Shown one piece after another: positions 8,114 to 15,315 of a stretch of DNA of 21,719 nucleotides. The translations under genes were made by a program, and so were the position numbers. Source of the stretch: Bacillota bacterium (GTDB taxonomy: Bacteria; Bacillota; Bacilli; Alicyclobacillales; Alicyclobacillaceae). The stretch covers positions 1 through 21,719 of the forward strand of contig JAKADF010000005.1 of NCBI GenBank assembly GCA_021820805.1, given 5' to 3'. The notes beneath the pieces were generated by a model. The model was not told the DNA's origin. It saw only the letters and a list, made by a program, of their open reading frames with translations, and made no database searches. How positions within the stretch are numbered: the stretch's first letter is position 1; each line of letters opens with the position of its first letter.

Positions 8114-10921
8114 CTATCTATACAGCCAAACTCTTATCAATGAGAAGAGCTGCTCTAAATTTATTGGTTTGCTGATATAGTCTGAAGCACCTGCTTCGAT
8201 ACACTTTTCGCGATCATATTTCATAGCCTTCGCGGTAAGCGCGATAATCGGGAGTGTTTGGTATTCATTCATGTTTCGAATGGCACGCATTGCCTCATAC
8301 CCATCCATTTCAGGCATCATAATATCCATGAGTATGAGATTTACGTCTTTATTGCTTTTTAGAACTTCGATACCTTCTCTGCCATTTTCCGCAAATACAA
8401 CTTTCATTTTCTGGTTTTCAAGGGCAGTTGTCAGCGCGAACACATTCCGAATGTCATCGTCAACAACTAATATTTTTTTACCTTCGAATTGAGCTATGTT
8501 GTTATTCTCCGTATCTGAGATTTTCTTTGACTGAGCAGACAGGAATGCAAACTCGCTGCTAGAGGATAGCGAATGGGTGCTTGTGAAAGATGCAGGTGCG
8601 GATACGGATATGGATGCGGATGCAGCGACTTCAGGCTCGGCAGAGATTGGTATTGGGATTGGGGTCGCACTGGGGACAATAGACGCATGGTCGATAGGCA
8701 GATGCAGTTTGAACGTGCTGCCTATACCTTCTGTACTCTCTACATCAATAAAGCCACCTAATAGTTGTGAGATTTCTCTGCAAATAGACAACCCGAGTCC
8801 TGTGCCACCGTACTTCCGATTCGTTGTTCCGTCGGCTTGCCTAAACTCCTCAAAAATGATATCTTGCTTTTCTTTAGGAATCCCAATACCTGTGTCTGTA
8901 ACGGAAAATACCAATATTGAATCTGCGCGTGTTAATTCTTTGTAAATATAGGACTCTTTCTTTGCTTTGTATATGTGAAGTGTTACACTTCCGCTTTCCG
9001 TAAACTTAAAAGCATTCGACAATAAGTTTTTCAGGATCTGCTTCAGGCGCTGCTCATCCGTCTGAATCATTTTTGGAACATCTGAATCTTTTTGAACCAC
9101 AAACTCAATACCTTTTTCATGTGCAATTGGGAGGAAACTCTGTTCCACATACGAGTAGACATTTTGCAACTCAATTATTTCGGGAGTCATCTCCATTTTG
9201 CCTGATTCAAGTTTGGACAGATCTAGAATATCGTTGATAAGACTAAGTAGATCGCGTCCAGATGAGTGAATTGTGTTTGCGAATTCAATTTGTTTTGGGG
9301 ATAAATTGCCTTCAATATTCTTTGCCAACATTTGCGCTAGAATCAGCAGACTATTGAGCGGCGTACGTAACTCATGTGACATATTTGCAAAGAACTCGGA
9401 TTTATATTTGGAGCTTAAGACCAATTGCTGAGCCTTTTCTTCCAGTGCTTCTTTGGTCTTCTCCAATTCTTTGGTTTTTTGTTCCGAGTTTTTATATTGC
9501 TCTTCCAGTTTCTCGTTGATGCTTCTGAGTTCTTCCTGCTGTAATTGAAGTTCCTCAGATTGGCTCTGAAGTTCTTCTGTGAGAGCTTGTGACTCCTTGA
9601 GTAATTTCTCCACCTGCATTTGTCCCACAATACTGTTTAAGGTAATGCCAATATTACCAAGGACTTCTTCTAACAAAATCCGTTGAATAGGCGTAAATAC
9701 CTTAAATGAAGCGAGTTCAACGACTGCCATGATTTTATTTTCAAATTCAACAGGGAGAATCAGAATATTTCTTGGCGAAGCCATTCCGACTCCAGAAGCA
9801 ATTTTCGTGTAATTTTCCGGAATATCCGTTAAGTTTATAGTTTTCTTTGTTTTGGCACACTCTCCAACTAAACCAACACCTATCGGAAACCCTTGTGGGC
9901 TAATGCTTGGTTCAGCGTCAGCATATGCAGCGAGCTTCCTTAGATAGGAACTACCTCCGTGGCCTTGCTTAAAGTAAAAAATGCCGTAGCTAGCTTCAAC
10001 CATTGGGGTGAGTTTTGAAATAAATAATTGTGCTAATGTTTGGAGGTCTTTTATTCCTTGGTACATGGTTGCAATGTCAGCAATGCTAGTTTTGAGCCAA
10101 TTCTGTTCTTCCATTGTCTGCATGAAATCCTTTGCTTTTTCCGCGTGTTCCTCCAAGGCTTGTGCCATTCCATTGAACGCAGCTGCAATATCGGCAATCT
10201 CGTCATGAGAATTAATTTCGACACGCGGGAAAATGGACTGTCCTCCTAAAGCAACTGTCTTAATTACACGGGTTATTTTATTAATGCTTCTGGTTATTCC
10301 TCGTGAGATGAAGAAGCCTATCATAACTGCCAACAAAATTGTCAGGAAGGTCAATAATATAGAAACATTCTCTATCCGGGAGACCATCTTAGTATTCGCA
10401 ATGCTGCCTTGCTGCATTAGTTTTTGCTGTGTATTCGCGACATCCTGGGCAGTCTTAATGAGTTCCTCTCCACCTATGGGATACACTTGTGAATTAAAGT
10501 ATTGTAAAGCATCAGGTAGATTGTGACCTTGGTTGAAAATATTTATATCCTCGGTGTACTTAGCTTTATATTCTTGATTTAATAATTCCAGGTTTTTGAG
10601 GGAGTCTTTGCTGTTGAATGAAAGTGCAAGATTCTCAGTTTGGTTGATTAATCGCAACTGTTGGCCATTGGCACTCTCCAATTCATTTAGAAAACTCTTA
10701 TTTCGGGTTAAAAGATAGGCACGCATCGCATTTGTCTGCTGTAAAGATAGGTTTTGTATATCCTTTACATTCGTTTCAATGACGGTACGCCGATTGACCA
10801 AATCAGCATACGATTCGTTTACTTTCTTTATGTATGAGTATAAAACCCCGCTGGTACATCCAAAGATAATTGCTACTAATAGAAATCCAGTAATAAGCTT
10901 TTTTTCTATTGAAAATCTCAA
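8114..10921 (-). CDS. Membrane hybrid histidine kinase (RsbK-like)
   Basis: A 935-residue sensor: TM1 (about 9-31), an extracytoplasmic all-helical region (32-185, CHASE3/four-helix-like), TM2 (about 186-208), HAMP (209-262), GAF (about 280-432), a long coiled coil (435-505) with repeated 'EEL' units, HisKA with H516 in 'FFANMSHELRTPLNSL', HATPase ('LKNLLSNAFKFTESG', 'DTGIGIP', 'GGTGLGLSI'), a Pro/Ala/Ser-rich linker (about 748-800), and a C-terminal receiver with D821/D822, phospho-acceptor D866 in 'LILMDIMMPEMDG' and K918. The start is a TTG at 10921 preceded by GGCGGTG; no ATG exists near it in frame. It is the first gene of a three-gene operon with a CheR-like methyltransferase and a REC-PAS kinase. 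The architecture matches B. cereus RsbK, the trigger of the sigma-B stress response; the signal here is unknown. Confidence 0.92.
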   Translation of the reverse strand: MRFSIEKKLITGFLLVAIIFGCTSGVLYSYIKKVNESYADLVNRRTVIETNVKDIQNLSLQQTNAMRAYLLTRNKSFLNELESANGQQLRLINQTENLALSFNSKDSLKNLELLNQEYKAKYTEDINIFNQGHNLPDALQYFNSQVYPIGGEELIKTAQDVANTQQKLMQQGSIANTKMVSRIENVSILLTFLTILLAVMIGFFISRGITRSINKITRVIKTVALGGQSIFPRVEINSHDEIADIAAAFNGMAQALEEHAEKAKDFMQTMEEQNWLKTSIADIATMYQGIKDLQTLAQLFISKLTPMVEASYGIFYFKQGHGGSSYLRKLAAYADAEPSISPQGFPIGVGLVGECAKTKKTINLTDIPENYTKIASGVGMASPRNILILPVEFENKIMAVVELASFKVFTPIQRILLEEVLGNIGITLNSIVGQMQVEKLLKESQALTEELQSQSEELQLQQEELRSINEKLEEQYKNSEQKTKELEKTKEALEEKAQQLVLSSKYKSEFFANMSHELRTPLNSLLILAQMLAKNIEGNLSPKQIEFANTIHSSGRDLLSLINDILDLSKLESGKMEMTPEIIELQNVYSYVEQSFLPIAHEKGIEFVVQKDSDVPKMIQTDEQRLKQILKNLLSNAFKFTESGSVTLHIYKAKKESYIYKELTRADSILVFSVTDTGIGIPKEKQDIIFEEFRQADGTTNRKYGGTGLGLSICREISQLLGGFIDVESTEGIGSTFKLHLPIDHASIVPSATPIPIPISAEPEVAASASISVSAPASFTSTHSLSSSSEFAFLSAQSKKISDTENNNIAQFEGKKILVVDDDIRNVFALTTALENQKMKVVFAENGREGIEVLKSNKDVNLILMDIMMPEMDGYEAMRAIRNMNEYQTLPIIALTAKAMKYDREKCIEAGASDYISKPINLEQLFSLIRVWLYR

Positions 10922-11018
10922 TATTTCACACCGCCAATGCAGGTTTTTAGGGATATATCGACGACGAGGTATATTTTTATATTTAGTTTAAAATTATTTC
11001 TATTTATTAATTCTGATA

Positions 11019-11042
11019 ATTAGGTTAGACTATCTAACTAAT
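11019..11042. promoter_or_regulatory. Imperfect palindrome upstream of the kinase operon
   Basis: ATTAGGTTAGA and TCTAACTAAT are inverted copies separated by CTA, perfect except for one extra G in the left arm. It lies about 100 bases before the hybrid kinase start in AT-rich DNA, a position suitable for an operator. No regulator can be named. Confidence 0.4.
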
Positions 11043-11170
11043 ATCATGCCATCTATTACAATGCAAGAATTAAGAGATAGGAATGTATGTTAGGTTGTAA
11101 CATGGGGAGGCTGGAAGGCTGGAAGGCTCGCGGAAAGATGGCATAGCTGGCAAAAAGTGCTCTATTCCGT

Positions 11171-11208
11171 CGCGGAGGTTAGCGGGGTAGCCGCCAAAGC
11201 TGACAAAA
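11171..11208 (-). repeat. Repeated leader element, copy A
   Basis: A 38-nt segment related to the one at 14,423-14,460. The 25-nt cores (11,184-11,208 and 14,436-14,460) agree at about 20 positions and both end AGCTGACAAAA when read on plus. The segment contains a GCGG/CCGC hairpin nested with GTTAGC/GCTGAC. A third, shorter match (ATAGCTGGCAAAA, 11,143-11,155) lies beside it. Read on minus it is 5' of the hybrid kinase operon. The strand is assigned from the downstream gene only. Confidence 0.45.
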
Positions 11209-11291
11209 GAGTAACGGGTTCGGTTTTGAGGTGCAAAAGTTCAAATCGCATATGCGTTTCGTTATTACATTCGCAGAAGAAATCACGTATA

Positions 11292-11320
11292 AAAACGACG
11301 GCGATTTGTGCTGTCGTTTT
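11292..11320 (-). terminator. Terminator of the acetyltransferase gene
   Basis: AAAACGACGGC and GCTGTCGTTTT form an 11-bp stem (one G-T pair) with a 7-nt loop. On minus the stem ends in TTTTTATA, a proper T-tract, 60 bases past the acetyltransferase stop. Confidence 0.75.
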
Positions 11321-11380
11321 GTCGTACACGTTTCTTTTTCTTATTAAACTAAAGCCCCCAATGACTGAAGAACAACAAGC

Positions 11381-11929
11381 TTATAAATTCCAACGTTCTC
11401 GTGTAATACTGTAAAGATTATGGTCTTCCCATATGCCATTGATCTTTAGATATAACTCCGAAAACCCATCGTATCTGAATCCCACTTTTTCAAGAACTCT
11501 AATTGAGCCTACATTTCGTGGCATCACGCCCGCTTGAATTCTATGTAATTCCGCAGAACCAAAAGCAAAACCAATTGCCAAACGAACCGCCTCTGTGGTA
11601 AATCCCTGTCCATTACAGTGTTTATCTAAAAAATATCCCATTGTACAACTTTCCCAAGCCCCACGGACCACATTGCTTAGATTAACTCGTCCAATAAGTC
11701 GATCTTCGTTGGTCAGAAAAATCCCAAATCCGTATCCTAAATTAGCTTTCCAATTCTGTTGTACTTTCTCTAGAATTTCTTGCTGTCCTTTTAAAGTGTA
11801 ATGTGAGTCTGAAGTAACGGGTTCAAAGGGCTTAAAAAAATGACGATTTCGCACTCGTAGATCCAGTAATGCCTGAAGATCACCCATCTCTAACCTACGA
11901 ATATAAACCCGTTCTGAATCTAACCTCAT
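11381..11929 (-). CDS. GNAT N-acetyltransferase, RimJ/RimL type
   Basis: A 182-residue GNAT acetyltransferase of the RimJ/RimL class, whose members move an acetyl group from acetyl-CoA to protein N-termini or small amines. Evidence: the N-terminal 'RVYIRRLEMGDLQALLDLR', substrate-side 'NRHFFKPFEP', the acetyl-CoA motif 'LDKHCNGQGFTTEAVRLAI' (about 106-124), 'ELHRIQAGVMPRNVGSIRVL' and 'KVGFRYDGFSE'. Bacterial relatives often carry W at the position of 'HFFKPFEP'. AGGTGA lies seven bases before the ATG. It is a single gene with its own terminator, so no functional link to its neighbours is implied. The substrate cannot be read. Confidence 0.9.
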   Translation of the reverse strand: MRLDSERVYIRRLEMGDLQALLDLRVRNRHFFKPFEPVTSDSHYTLKGQQEILEKVQQNWKANLGYGFGIFLTNEDRLIGRVNLSNVVRGAWESCTMGYFLDKHCNGQGFTTEAVRLAIGFAFGSAELHRIQAGVMPRNVGSIRVLEKVGFRYDGFSELYLKINGIWEDHNLYSITRERWNL

Positions 11930-12037
11930 GGATGTATCACCTCACAATAATGTATCTTGCTTTAACCTGATACGCAATAACCGCCAACTGGCAACGTCCG
12001 CATATTCATGCACGATACGATCATCCGACCGTTAGGG

Positions 12038-12616
12038 TTATGTCAAGGATGATAGTTGTATCTGCTTCGCGAGCCCATGGGCGGTTGGTATGTCGCTGTC
12101 GCTATCGATAAAAACGCGACCAATCACAAGTACCGAATTGTTTGGTGAAGAAATCTGGGACACTCCTTGCGGCACGGACCCTTTCCAACCGGGACCGGAG
12201 ATGAGGTAGGCGCCAGACTCGGTTCCCGTGGTGCGTTTACCAACATAAGCAAAGTTAGTATTTTTCGATGGATTGGTGAACTGCACGCTATAATAGCGAC
12301 CGTCCATGTCTGGCACATGCAAGATTTGCGGACCTTTCCTCAAGTCCAACCAGCCGACCACGAGGAGCGTGTCACGGTTCACGCCGGTAGTCATTAATTT
12401 GGAGCCTGAGGCATTGAGTGGATCTGCAAATAGTTCTTGAGGCTGCGTATAGAGCGTGTTGACCGGGACGGGACCTTCGCCAAACCCCCTAACGAGGATC
12501 GCTCGTTTGAACCTGGACAGAAGCATGCGCGGCAAAAAGTAGATGACAATGAACCATACCGCGACTACGCAGGCACAGAATATCAGCAAATGCTCGTACT
12601 CCATATGTTCCATCAT
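12038..12616 (-). CDS. DUF1254 domain protein, membrane-anchored
   Basis: A 192-residue protein with one N-terminal membrane helix (about 9-29) and a stand-alone DUF1254 domain, recognisable by 'TTGVNRDTLLVVGWLDL' (76-92), 'PDMDGRYYSVQFTN' (102-115), 'SGPGWKG' (140-146) and 'RVFIDSDSDIPTAHGLAKQI' (167-186). The ATG overlaps the stop of the upstream DUF1214 gene as ATGA, with GGGGGTGA before it; a second ATG directly after is an equal choice. A reading from 12691 would only extend into the upstream gene. DUF1254 and DUF1214 usually occur fused, DUF1254 first; here they are separate genes in the opposite order. Function is unknown; the pair probably acts together outside the membrane. Confidence 0.85.
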   Translation of the reverse strand: MMEHMEYEHLLIFCACVVAVWFIVIYFLPRMLLSRFKRAILVRGFGEGPVPVNTLYTQPQELFADPLNASGSKLMTTGVNRDTLLVVGWLDLRKGPQILHVPDMDGRYYSVQFTNPSKNTNFAYVGKRTTGTESGAYLISGPGWKGSVPQGVSQISSPNNSVLVIGRVFIDSDSDIPTAHGLAKQIQLSSLT

Positions 12617-13278
12617 TTCACCCCCACAACTGGCGGCACGTTGTATTTTCCGTCCAGAATTGCCGCACCGGGAATGTACACGCGGAACCAAAGAATGAAT
12701 TTGCCCGAAGGCGCGGGCAGCCAGTTGGAATCAAAACCTGCTGGAGCGGTCTTCTGAATGTAAATATCGACGGAGCCGTCGGCGTTTGGCACGAGTCCTG
12801 ATCTATCACTCACGCTGTACCGATTGATTGAATTCGACACAAAGCGATTCTTCGCATCACCCATGGTTAATGACCAGAACGCATTGTTCGGTGGAAGACC
12901 ACCCGCTGGAAAATGCATGATGTAGTCGTGCTCTCCAGAGAGGTCATGACTCGCGCCATCAACGGATGTTTTCCAGTACATCGCCTCTTGCGGTATGTTG
13001 ACTGGACCAGGAAAGGCTAGGGTACACGCGGCTCGCAGCAACATGCCGTTGTCTGGCACGCCTAATCCAAACATGGTGGTCCACCCGTTGACCTTTGTGC
13101 CCTTGATTTTGGCAATAATTTGTGCCGTGATAATCGCCATCCCGAAGCCAGCCAGGATGCCTTGGATTACGTCGGTCTGCACAGGTCTTACGTGGACAAA
13201 GAACAACGACTTAATGATGACATAGCTGCAAATTATGCCGATTAGCGCCAAAAACTGAGTATATTTTTTGTGAGTCAT
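12613..13278 (-). CDS. DUF1214 domain protein, membrane-anchored
   Basis: A 221-residue protein with an N-terminal hydrophobic region of two probable helices (about 8-28 and 38-57) and a C-terminal DUF1214 domain, shown by 'GGLPPNNAFWSLTMGDAKN' (126-144), 'SINRYSVSDRSGL' (150-162), 'DGSVDIYIQKTAPAG' (167-181) and 'NWLPAPSGKFILWFRVYIPG' (185-204). The start is the ATG at 13278 because GGGAGGG sits 9 bases upstream; an upstream in-frame start at 13359 would run into sdpI and lacks a ribosome site. It follows sdpI by 49 bases and overlaps the DUF1254 gene by 4. The reaction is unknown. The region looks somewhat more GC-rich than the flanking kinase genes. Confidence 0.87.
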   Translation of the reverse strand: MTHKKYTQFLALIGIICSYVIIKSLFFVHVRPVQTDVIQGILAGFGMAIITAQIIAKIKGTKVNGWTTMFGLGVPDNGMLLRAACTLAFPGPVNIPQEAMYWKTSVDGASHDLSGEHDYIMHFPAGGLPPNNAFWSLTMGDAKNRFVSNSINRYSVSDRSGLVPNADGSVDIYIQKTAPAGFDSNWLPAPSGKFILWFRVYIPGAAILDGKYNVPPVVGVK

Positions 13279-13327
13279 TAAGTTATTCCCTCCCACCACG
13301 GTATAACGATGCACTTTGCGAGCACAG

Positions 13328-13969
13328 TTACTCCTTTTTGGCGTAAAAATACGATGCAACGACGGTAATGAGCGCCCACAATAGAATCGGTCCGACCGCC
13401 GCCAAAACTATCATCTTACTGATAGGCAAAACAAAAGCGAGCAGGATAATCAGAATAGCCGTCGGGATGCCGAGTTGCCCTCCAAACCGATGCGTCCGAG
13501 TCCAACTTTCTTCGCTCGAAAGGGTCCAAGGCGTCCGAATCCCAATCCACCAATTCGATTGAAGACGCGGCAACACATTTGCTATAAGCATGAACATGAC
13601 CCCGTATACGATCAGCGCCAAACGCATAGACCCAATGTGCAAAAGATGTCCTAAAACCGTCAGGTAAATCAATCCAACACACACGACAATGACGCCGCCG
13701 ATATATCGATACGTCGACCAGAAGGACTCGTAATTCCTCTTCTTTGGGTCAATCCTCCACAACACATGCCATAAGAGTATAATAACGAGCATGATTCCCG
13801 GTTCGTACACAACCGCTAACAATCGCGAAACGAAGAGAGCCGGTTTTTCAGCCGAATTAACGTGGCTTGGAACCTGTGCAGGAAGATGAAAGTACGTGAC
13901 CATCCCGAGAACAATGACCAAAATCCACGAAAGCCAGCCCCACCAAGGGATTGCCTTTTTCTTATTCAT
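13328..13969 (-). CDS. sdpI: SdpI-family membrane immunity protein
   Basis: A 213-residue protein with about six membrane helices. It has an N-terminal DUF1648-like segment ('YFHLPAQVPSHVNSAEKP', 26-43) and a C-terminal SdpI domain ('LPRLQSNWWIGIRTPWTLSS' and 'ESWTRTHRFGG'). In Bacillus subtilis SdpI both protects against the killing peptide SDP and sequesters the repressor SdpR at the membrane, so that toxin induces immunity. The start is the ATG at 13969, inside the last codons of sdpR (8-base overlap) with GGAGG close upstream. No sdpABC toxin genes are present, so it could protect against toxins of neighbours or serve another envelope role. Family is clear; exact role is inferred. Confidence 0.88.
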   Translation of the reverse strand: MNKKKAIPWWGWLSWILVIVLGMVTYFHLPAQVPSHVNSAEKPALFVSRLLAVVYEPGIMLVIILLWHVLWRIDPKKRNYESFWSTYRYIGGVIVVCVGLIYLTVLGHLLHIGSMRLALIVYGVMFMLIANVLPRLQSNWWIGIRTPWTLSSEESWTRTHRFGGQLGIPTAILIILLAFVLPISKMIVLAAVGPILLWALITVVASYFYAKKE

Positions 13970-14237
13970 CGCTCTCACCACCTCCAAAGTGTTCAAGAAG
14001 CCATGCCAACCATTCTTGCAAGATCGTTGTGTTGAGCCTGTAAATAATAAAAGTTCCTTCCCGCTGATCAATAACCAAATTCGCGTTTTTGAGCACGGTC
14101 AAATGACGGCTAATTGTCGGCTGAGCATGTGTAAAGTGATTAGAAATTTCACCTGCTGTCTTTGGCCCTTCCTTTAATAATTCGATGATCTTTCTACGTG
14201 TTGCATCAGACATTGCCTTAAAAACACTCTCATTCAT
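13962..14237 (-). CDS. sdpR: SdpR-like ArsR-family repressor
   Basis: A 91-residue winged-helix regulator: 'FKAMSDATRRKIIELLKEG' opens the DNA-binding domain, 'TAGEISNHF' and 'AQPTISRHLTVLKNANLV' form the helix-turn-helix, and 'REGTFIIYRLNTTILQEWLAW' the wing and final helix. It has no cysteine metal site, in line with the SdpR branch, which is autoregulated and released from DNA when SdpI binds it at the membrane. The only ATG that fits is at 14237, with GGAAGG rather far (13 bases) upstream. It is the first gene of the presumed sdpR-sdpI-DUF1214-DUF1254 operon, so it probably controls all four. Confidence 0.88.
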   Translation of the reverse strand: MNESVFKAMSDATRRKIIELLKEGPKTAGEISNHFTHAQPTISRHLTVLKNANLVIDQREGTFIIYRLNTTILQEWLAWLLEHFGGGESDE

Positions 14238-14290
14238 CGTTCATCACAGACCTTCCTTACCGAATCGTAATAACGACTTCCGATCCAAAT

Positions 14291-14312
14291 TAACTATATA
14301 GCTAAATTGCTA
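14291..14312. promoter_or_regulatory. Candidate SdpR operator
   Basis: Two overlapping inverted repeats: TAACTATATAGCTA (14,291-14,304; one symmetric pair mismatched) and TAGC-N6-GCTA (14,299-14,312), 54-75 bases before the sdpR start in the promoter zone. ArsR-family repressors bind such AT-rich palindromes and SdpR is autoregulated. Binding is inferred. Confidence 0.45.
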
Positions 14313-14422
14313 ATAAGTAAATAAGCAAATATCATCACAATGGGCACAAAACAAATTGTTGAACATAATCCGCTCTATGATGATTAAATACTCCATGCTC
14401 TACAAAAGAGGCCCTATGCCTC

Positions 14423-14460
14423 CACGTGGGTAGGCGAGGTGACCGCGATAGCTGACAAAA
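14423..14460 (-). repeat. Repeated leader element, copy B
   Basis: Partner of the segment at 11,171-11,208, matching at about 32 of 43 or fewer aligned positions by hand, best over the last 25. Around it, CGAG (14,435-14,438) and CTCG (14,461-14,464) can pair to enclose the core, and GCCT/AGGC with a CCACGTGG centre forms an adjoining hairpin (14,418-14,435). On minus it is 5' of the sdpR operon. Confidence 0.45.
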
Positions 14461-14575
14461 CTCGAAGAACAGCCGTATAAGCAGACTTGCCAACTAACTT
14501 ATTACTACATAAAAGTGGAAAGGATCTTAAGTAATCCACAGAGTCGTAGAGTGGGAGATCCCTGAAAGAAGGGGG

Positions 14576-14623
14576 CTCTTGGGAGTCAGCACAGTATACG
14601 TTGTACCAACTCCCAAGAGTTGG
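14576..14623 (-). terminator. Alternative hairpins past the DUF4242 gene
   Basis: CTCTTGGGAGT (14,576-14,586) is a perfect inverted copy of ACTCCCAAGAG (14,609-14,619). The right arm also takes part in a compact hairpin CCAACTC-CCAA-GAGTTGG (14,606-14,623), so the two cannot form together. It lies 30 bases past the DUF4242 stop on minus and ends in CCCCCTTCTTTC, a plausible terminator. A 9-base direct repeat GTCAGCACA (14,585 and 14,623) brackets the right half. Confidence 0.5.
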
Positions 14624-14652
14624 TCAGCACAATTTCATAAATTGCGGTTCAT

Positions 14653-15213
14653 TTAGTGGCTAGTGGTTGTTTTCATTGGTGCAGGCACGGAGATTGTTTC
14701 TGTAATTGCATCAACGGGTGCACCGACGGCTTTGCGAGCTTTGAAAATTGCTTCTTCATCTGGGCCGTCATAGAAACAGAGACACTTTGTCATATCCTCG
14801 CACACGTATGTACGCTGGAAAGTCACTTCAGGAACCTCAGCGTAGTGGACTGAGCTCTTTTTCTTTCGTTCAATATAGGCGTCCATCGTCAAGCCCTCAG
14901 GTAAGTTCCATTCAACCAGGTAACGTACTTTTGTCTCTTTTTGCCGAACGTCGTCGAGATTTGCTCCAACAATGCGGACAGGTTTCACAAGTGTAACGGG
15001 CAGGTTACTGGTGTTAAAGATGTCGCGAATTACTGCCTGTGAGGTACTTTCCAATACAAGGAAAGCTCGAGTGAAATCGTTGGAAACTTGAACTTCTATA
15101 AGTGAACTTTCTTTGTCGGCGGCGTTTTCCGACAGTGTTTGGATTGCTGTCTCAAACGTAGTCTTATCACGTTTATCTTTTGGAAGTATTGACTCAACCA
15201 AATATAAAGCCAT
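14653..15213 (-). CDS. Two-domain DUF4242 protein
   Basis: A 186-residue soluble protein. The second half (about 95-172) is a clear DUF4242 domain: 'RYLVEWNLPEGLTMDAYIER', 'RTYVCEDMTKCLCFYDGPDE' and 'VGAPVDAITE'. The first half (about 1-85), starting 'MALYLVESILPKD' and containing 'SNDFTRAFLVLES', looks like a diverged copy of the same ferredoxin-like fold, giving a tandem. DUF4242 proteins are small alpha/beta-barrel proteins; Streptomyces SCO4226 is reported to bind nickel. The 'VCEDMTKCLCF' stretch holds three cysteines that could bind metal or respond to redox. AAAGGAGG lies 8 bases before the ATG. It is divergent from the channel operon and may share control with it. No enzymatic role is known. 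Confidence 0.82.
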   Translation of the reverse strand: MALYLVESILPKDKRDKTTFETAIQTLSENAADKESSLIEVQVSNDFTRAFLVLESTSQAVIRDIFNTSNLPVTLVKPVRIVGANLDDVRQKETKVRYLVEWNLPEGLTMDAYIERKKKSSVHYAEVPEVTFQRTYVCEDMTKCLCFYDGPDEEAIFKARKAVGAPVDAITETISVPAPMKTTTSH

Positions 15214-15315
15214 ATTTCATTCCTCCTTTTGGGCTGTTCGAATTGCCTGATTATACTGTATTTGAATTCAATATAAATTGTCAAGTATACAAATCAAAAA
15301 AATCGGAATTAAGCA

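Larger units (their letters stand above)
10922..11380. other. Gene-free stretch 5' of the kinase operon
   Basis: 459 bases between the acetyltransferase stop and the kinase start (both minus). From the kinase outward it contains an AT-rich promoter-like zone (10,970-11,060), an imperfect palindrome near 11,019-11,042, a G-rich zone with short GGCTGGAA tandem copies (11,109-11,126), the repeated element near 11,171-11,208, and the acetyltransferase terminator near 11,292-11,320. No supportable gene. Confidence 0.7.
14238..14652. other. Gene-free stretch 5' of sdpR
   Basis: 415 bases between the DUF4242 stop and the sdpR start. From sdpR outward it holds a pair of overlapping palindromes near 14,291-14,312, the repeated element near 14,423-14,460, and alternative hairpins near 14,576-14,623. 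No open frame with a ribosome binding site was found. Confidence 0.7.

Noticed and set aside
8573..8761. Gly/Cys/Tyr-rich plus-strand frame
   Set aside because: Antisense to the Pro/Ala/Ser linker of the hybrid kinase; composition is a by-product of that low-complexity stretch.
11160..11275. tRNA-like GTTCAAATC and GGGTTCGG strings, and similarity of TTAGCGGGGTAGCC to the c-di-GMP-I riboswitch
   Set aside because: No acceptor or T-stem pairing for a tRNA, and the other conserved parts of the c-di-GMP-I fold (GCAAA-CC and GACGCAAAGCC blocks in order) are missing.
14431..14450. T-box-like GAGGTGACCGCG
   Set aside because: It lacks the exact GGTGGNACCGCG, has no tRNA-synthetase or amino-acid gene downstream on that strand, and no specifier stem was found.
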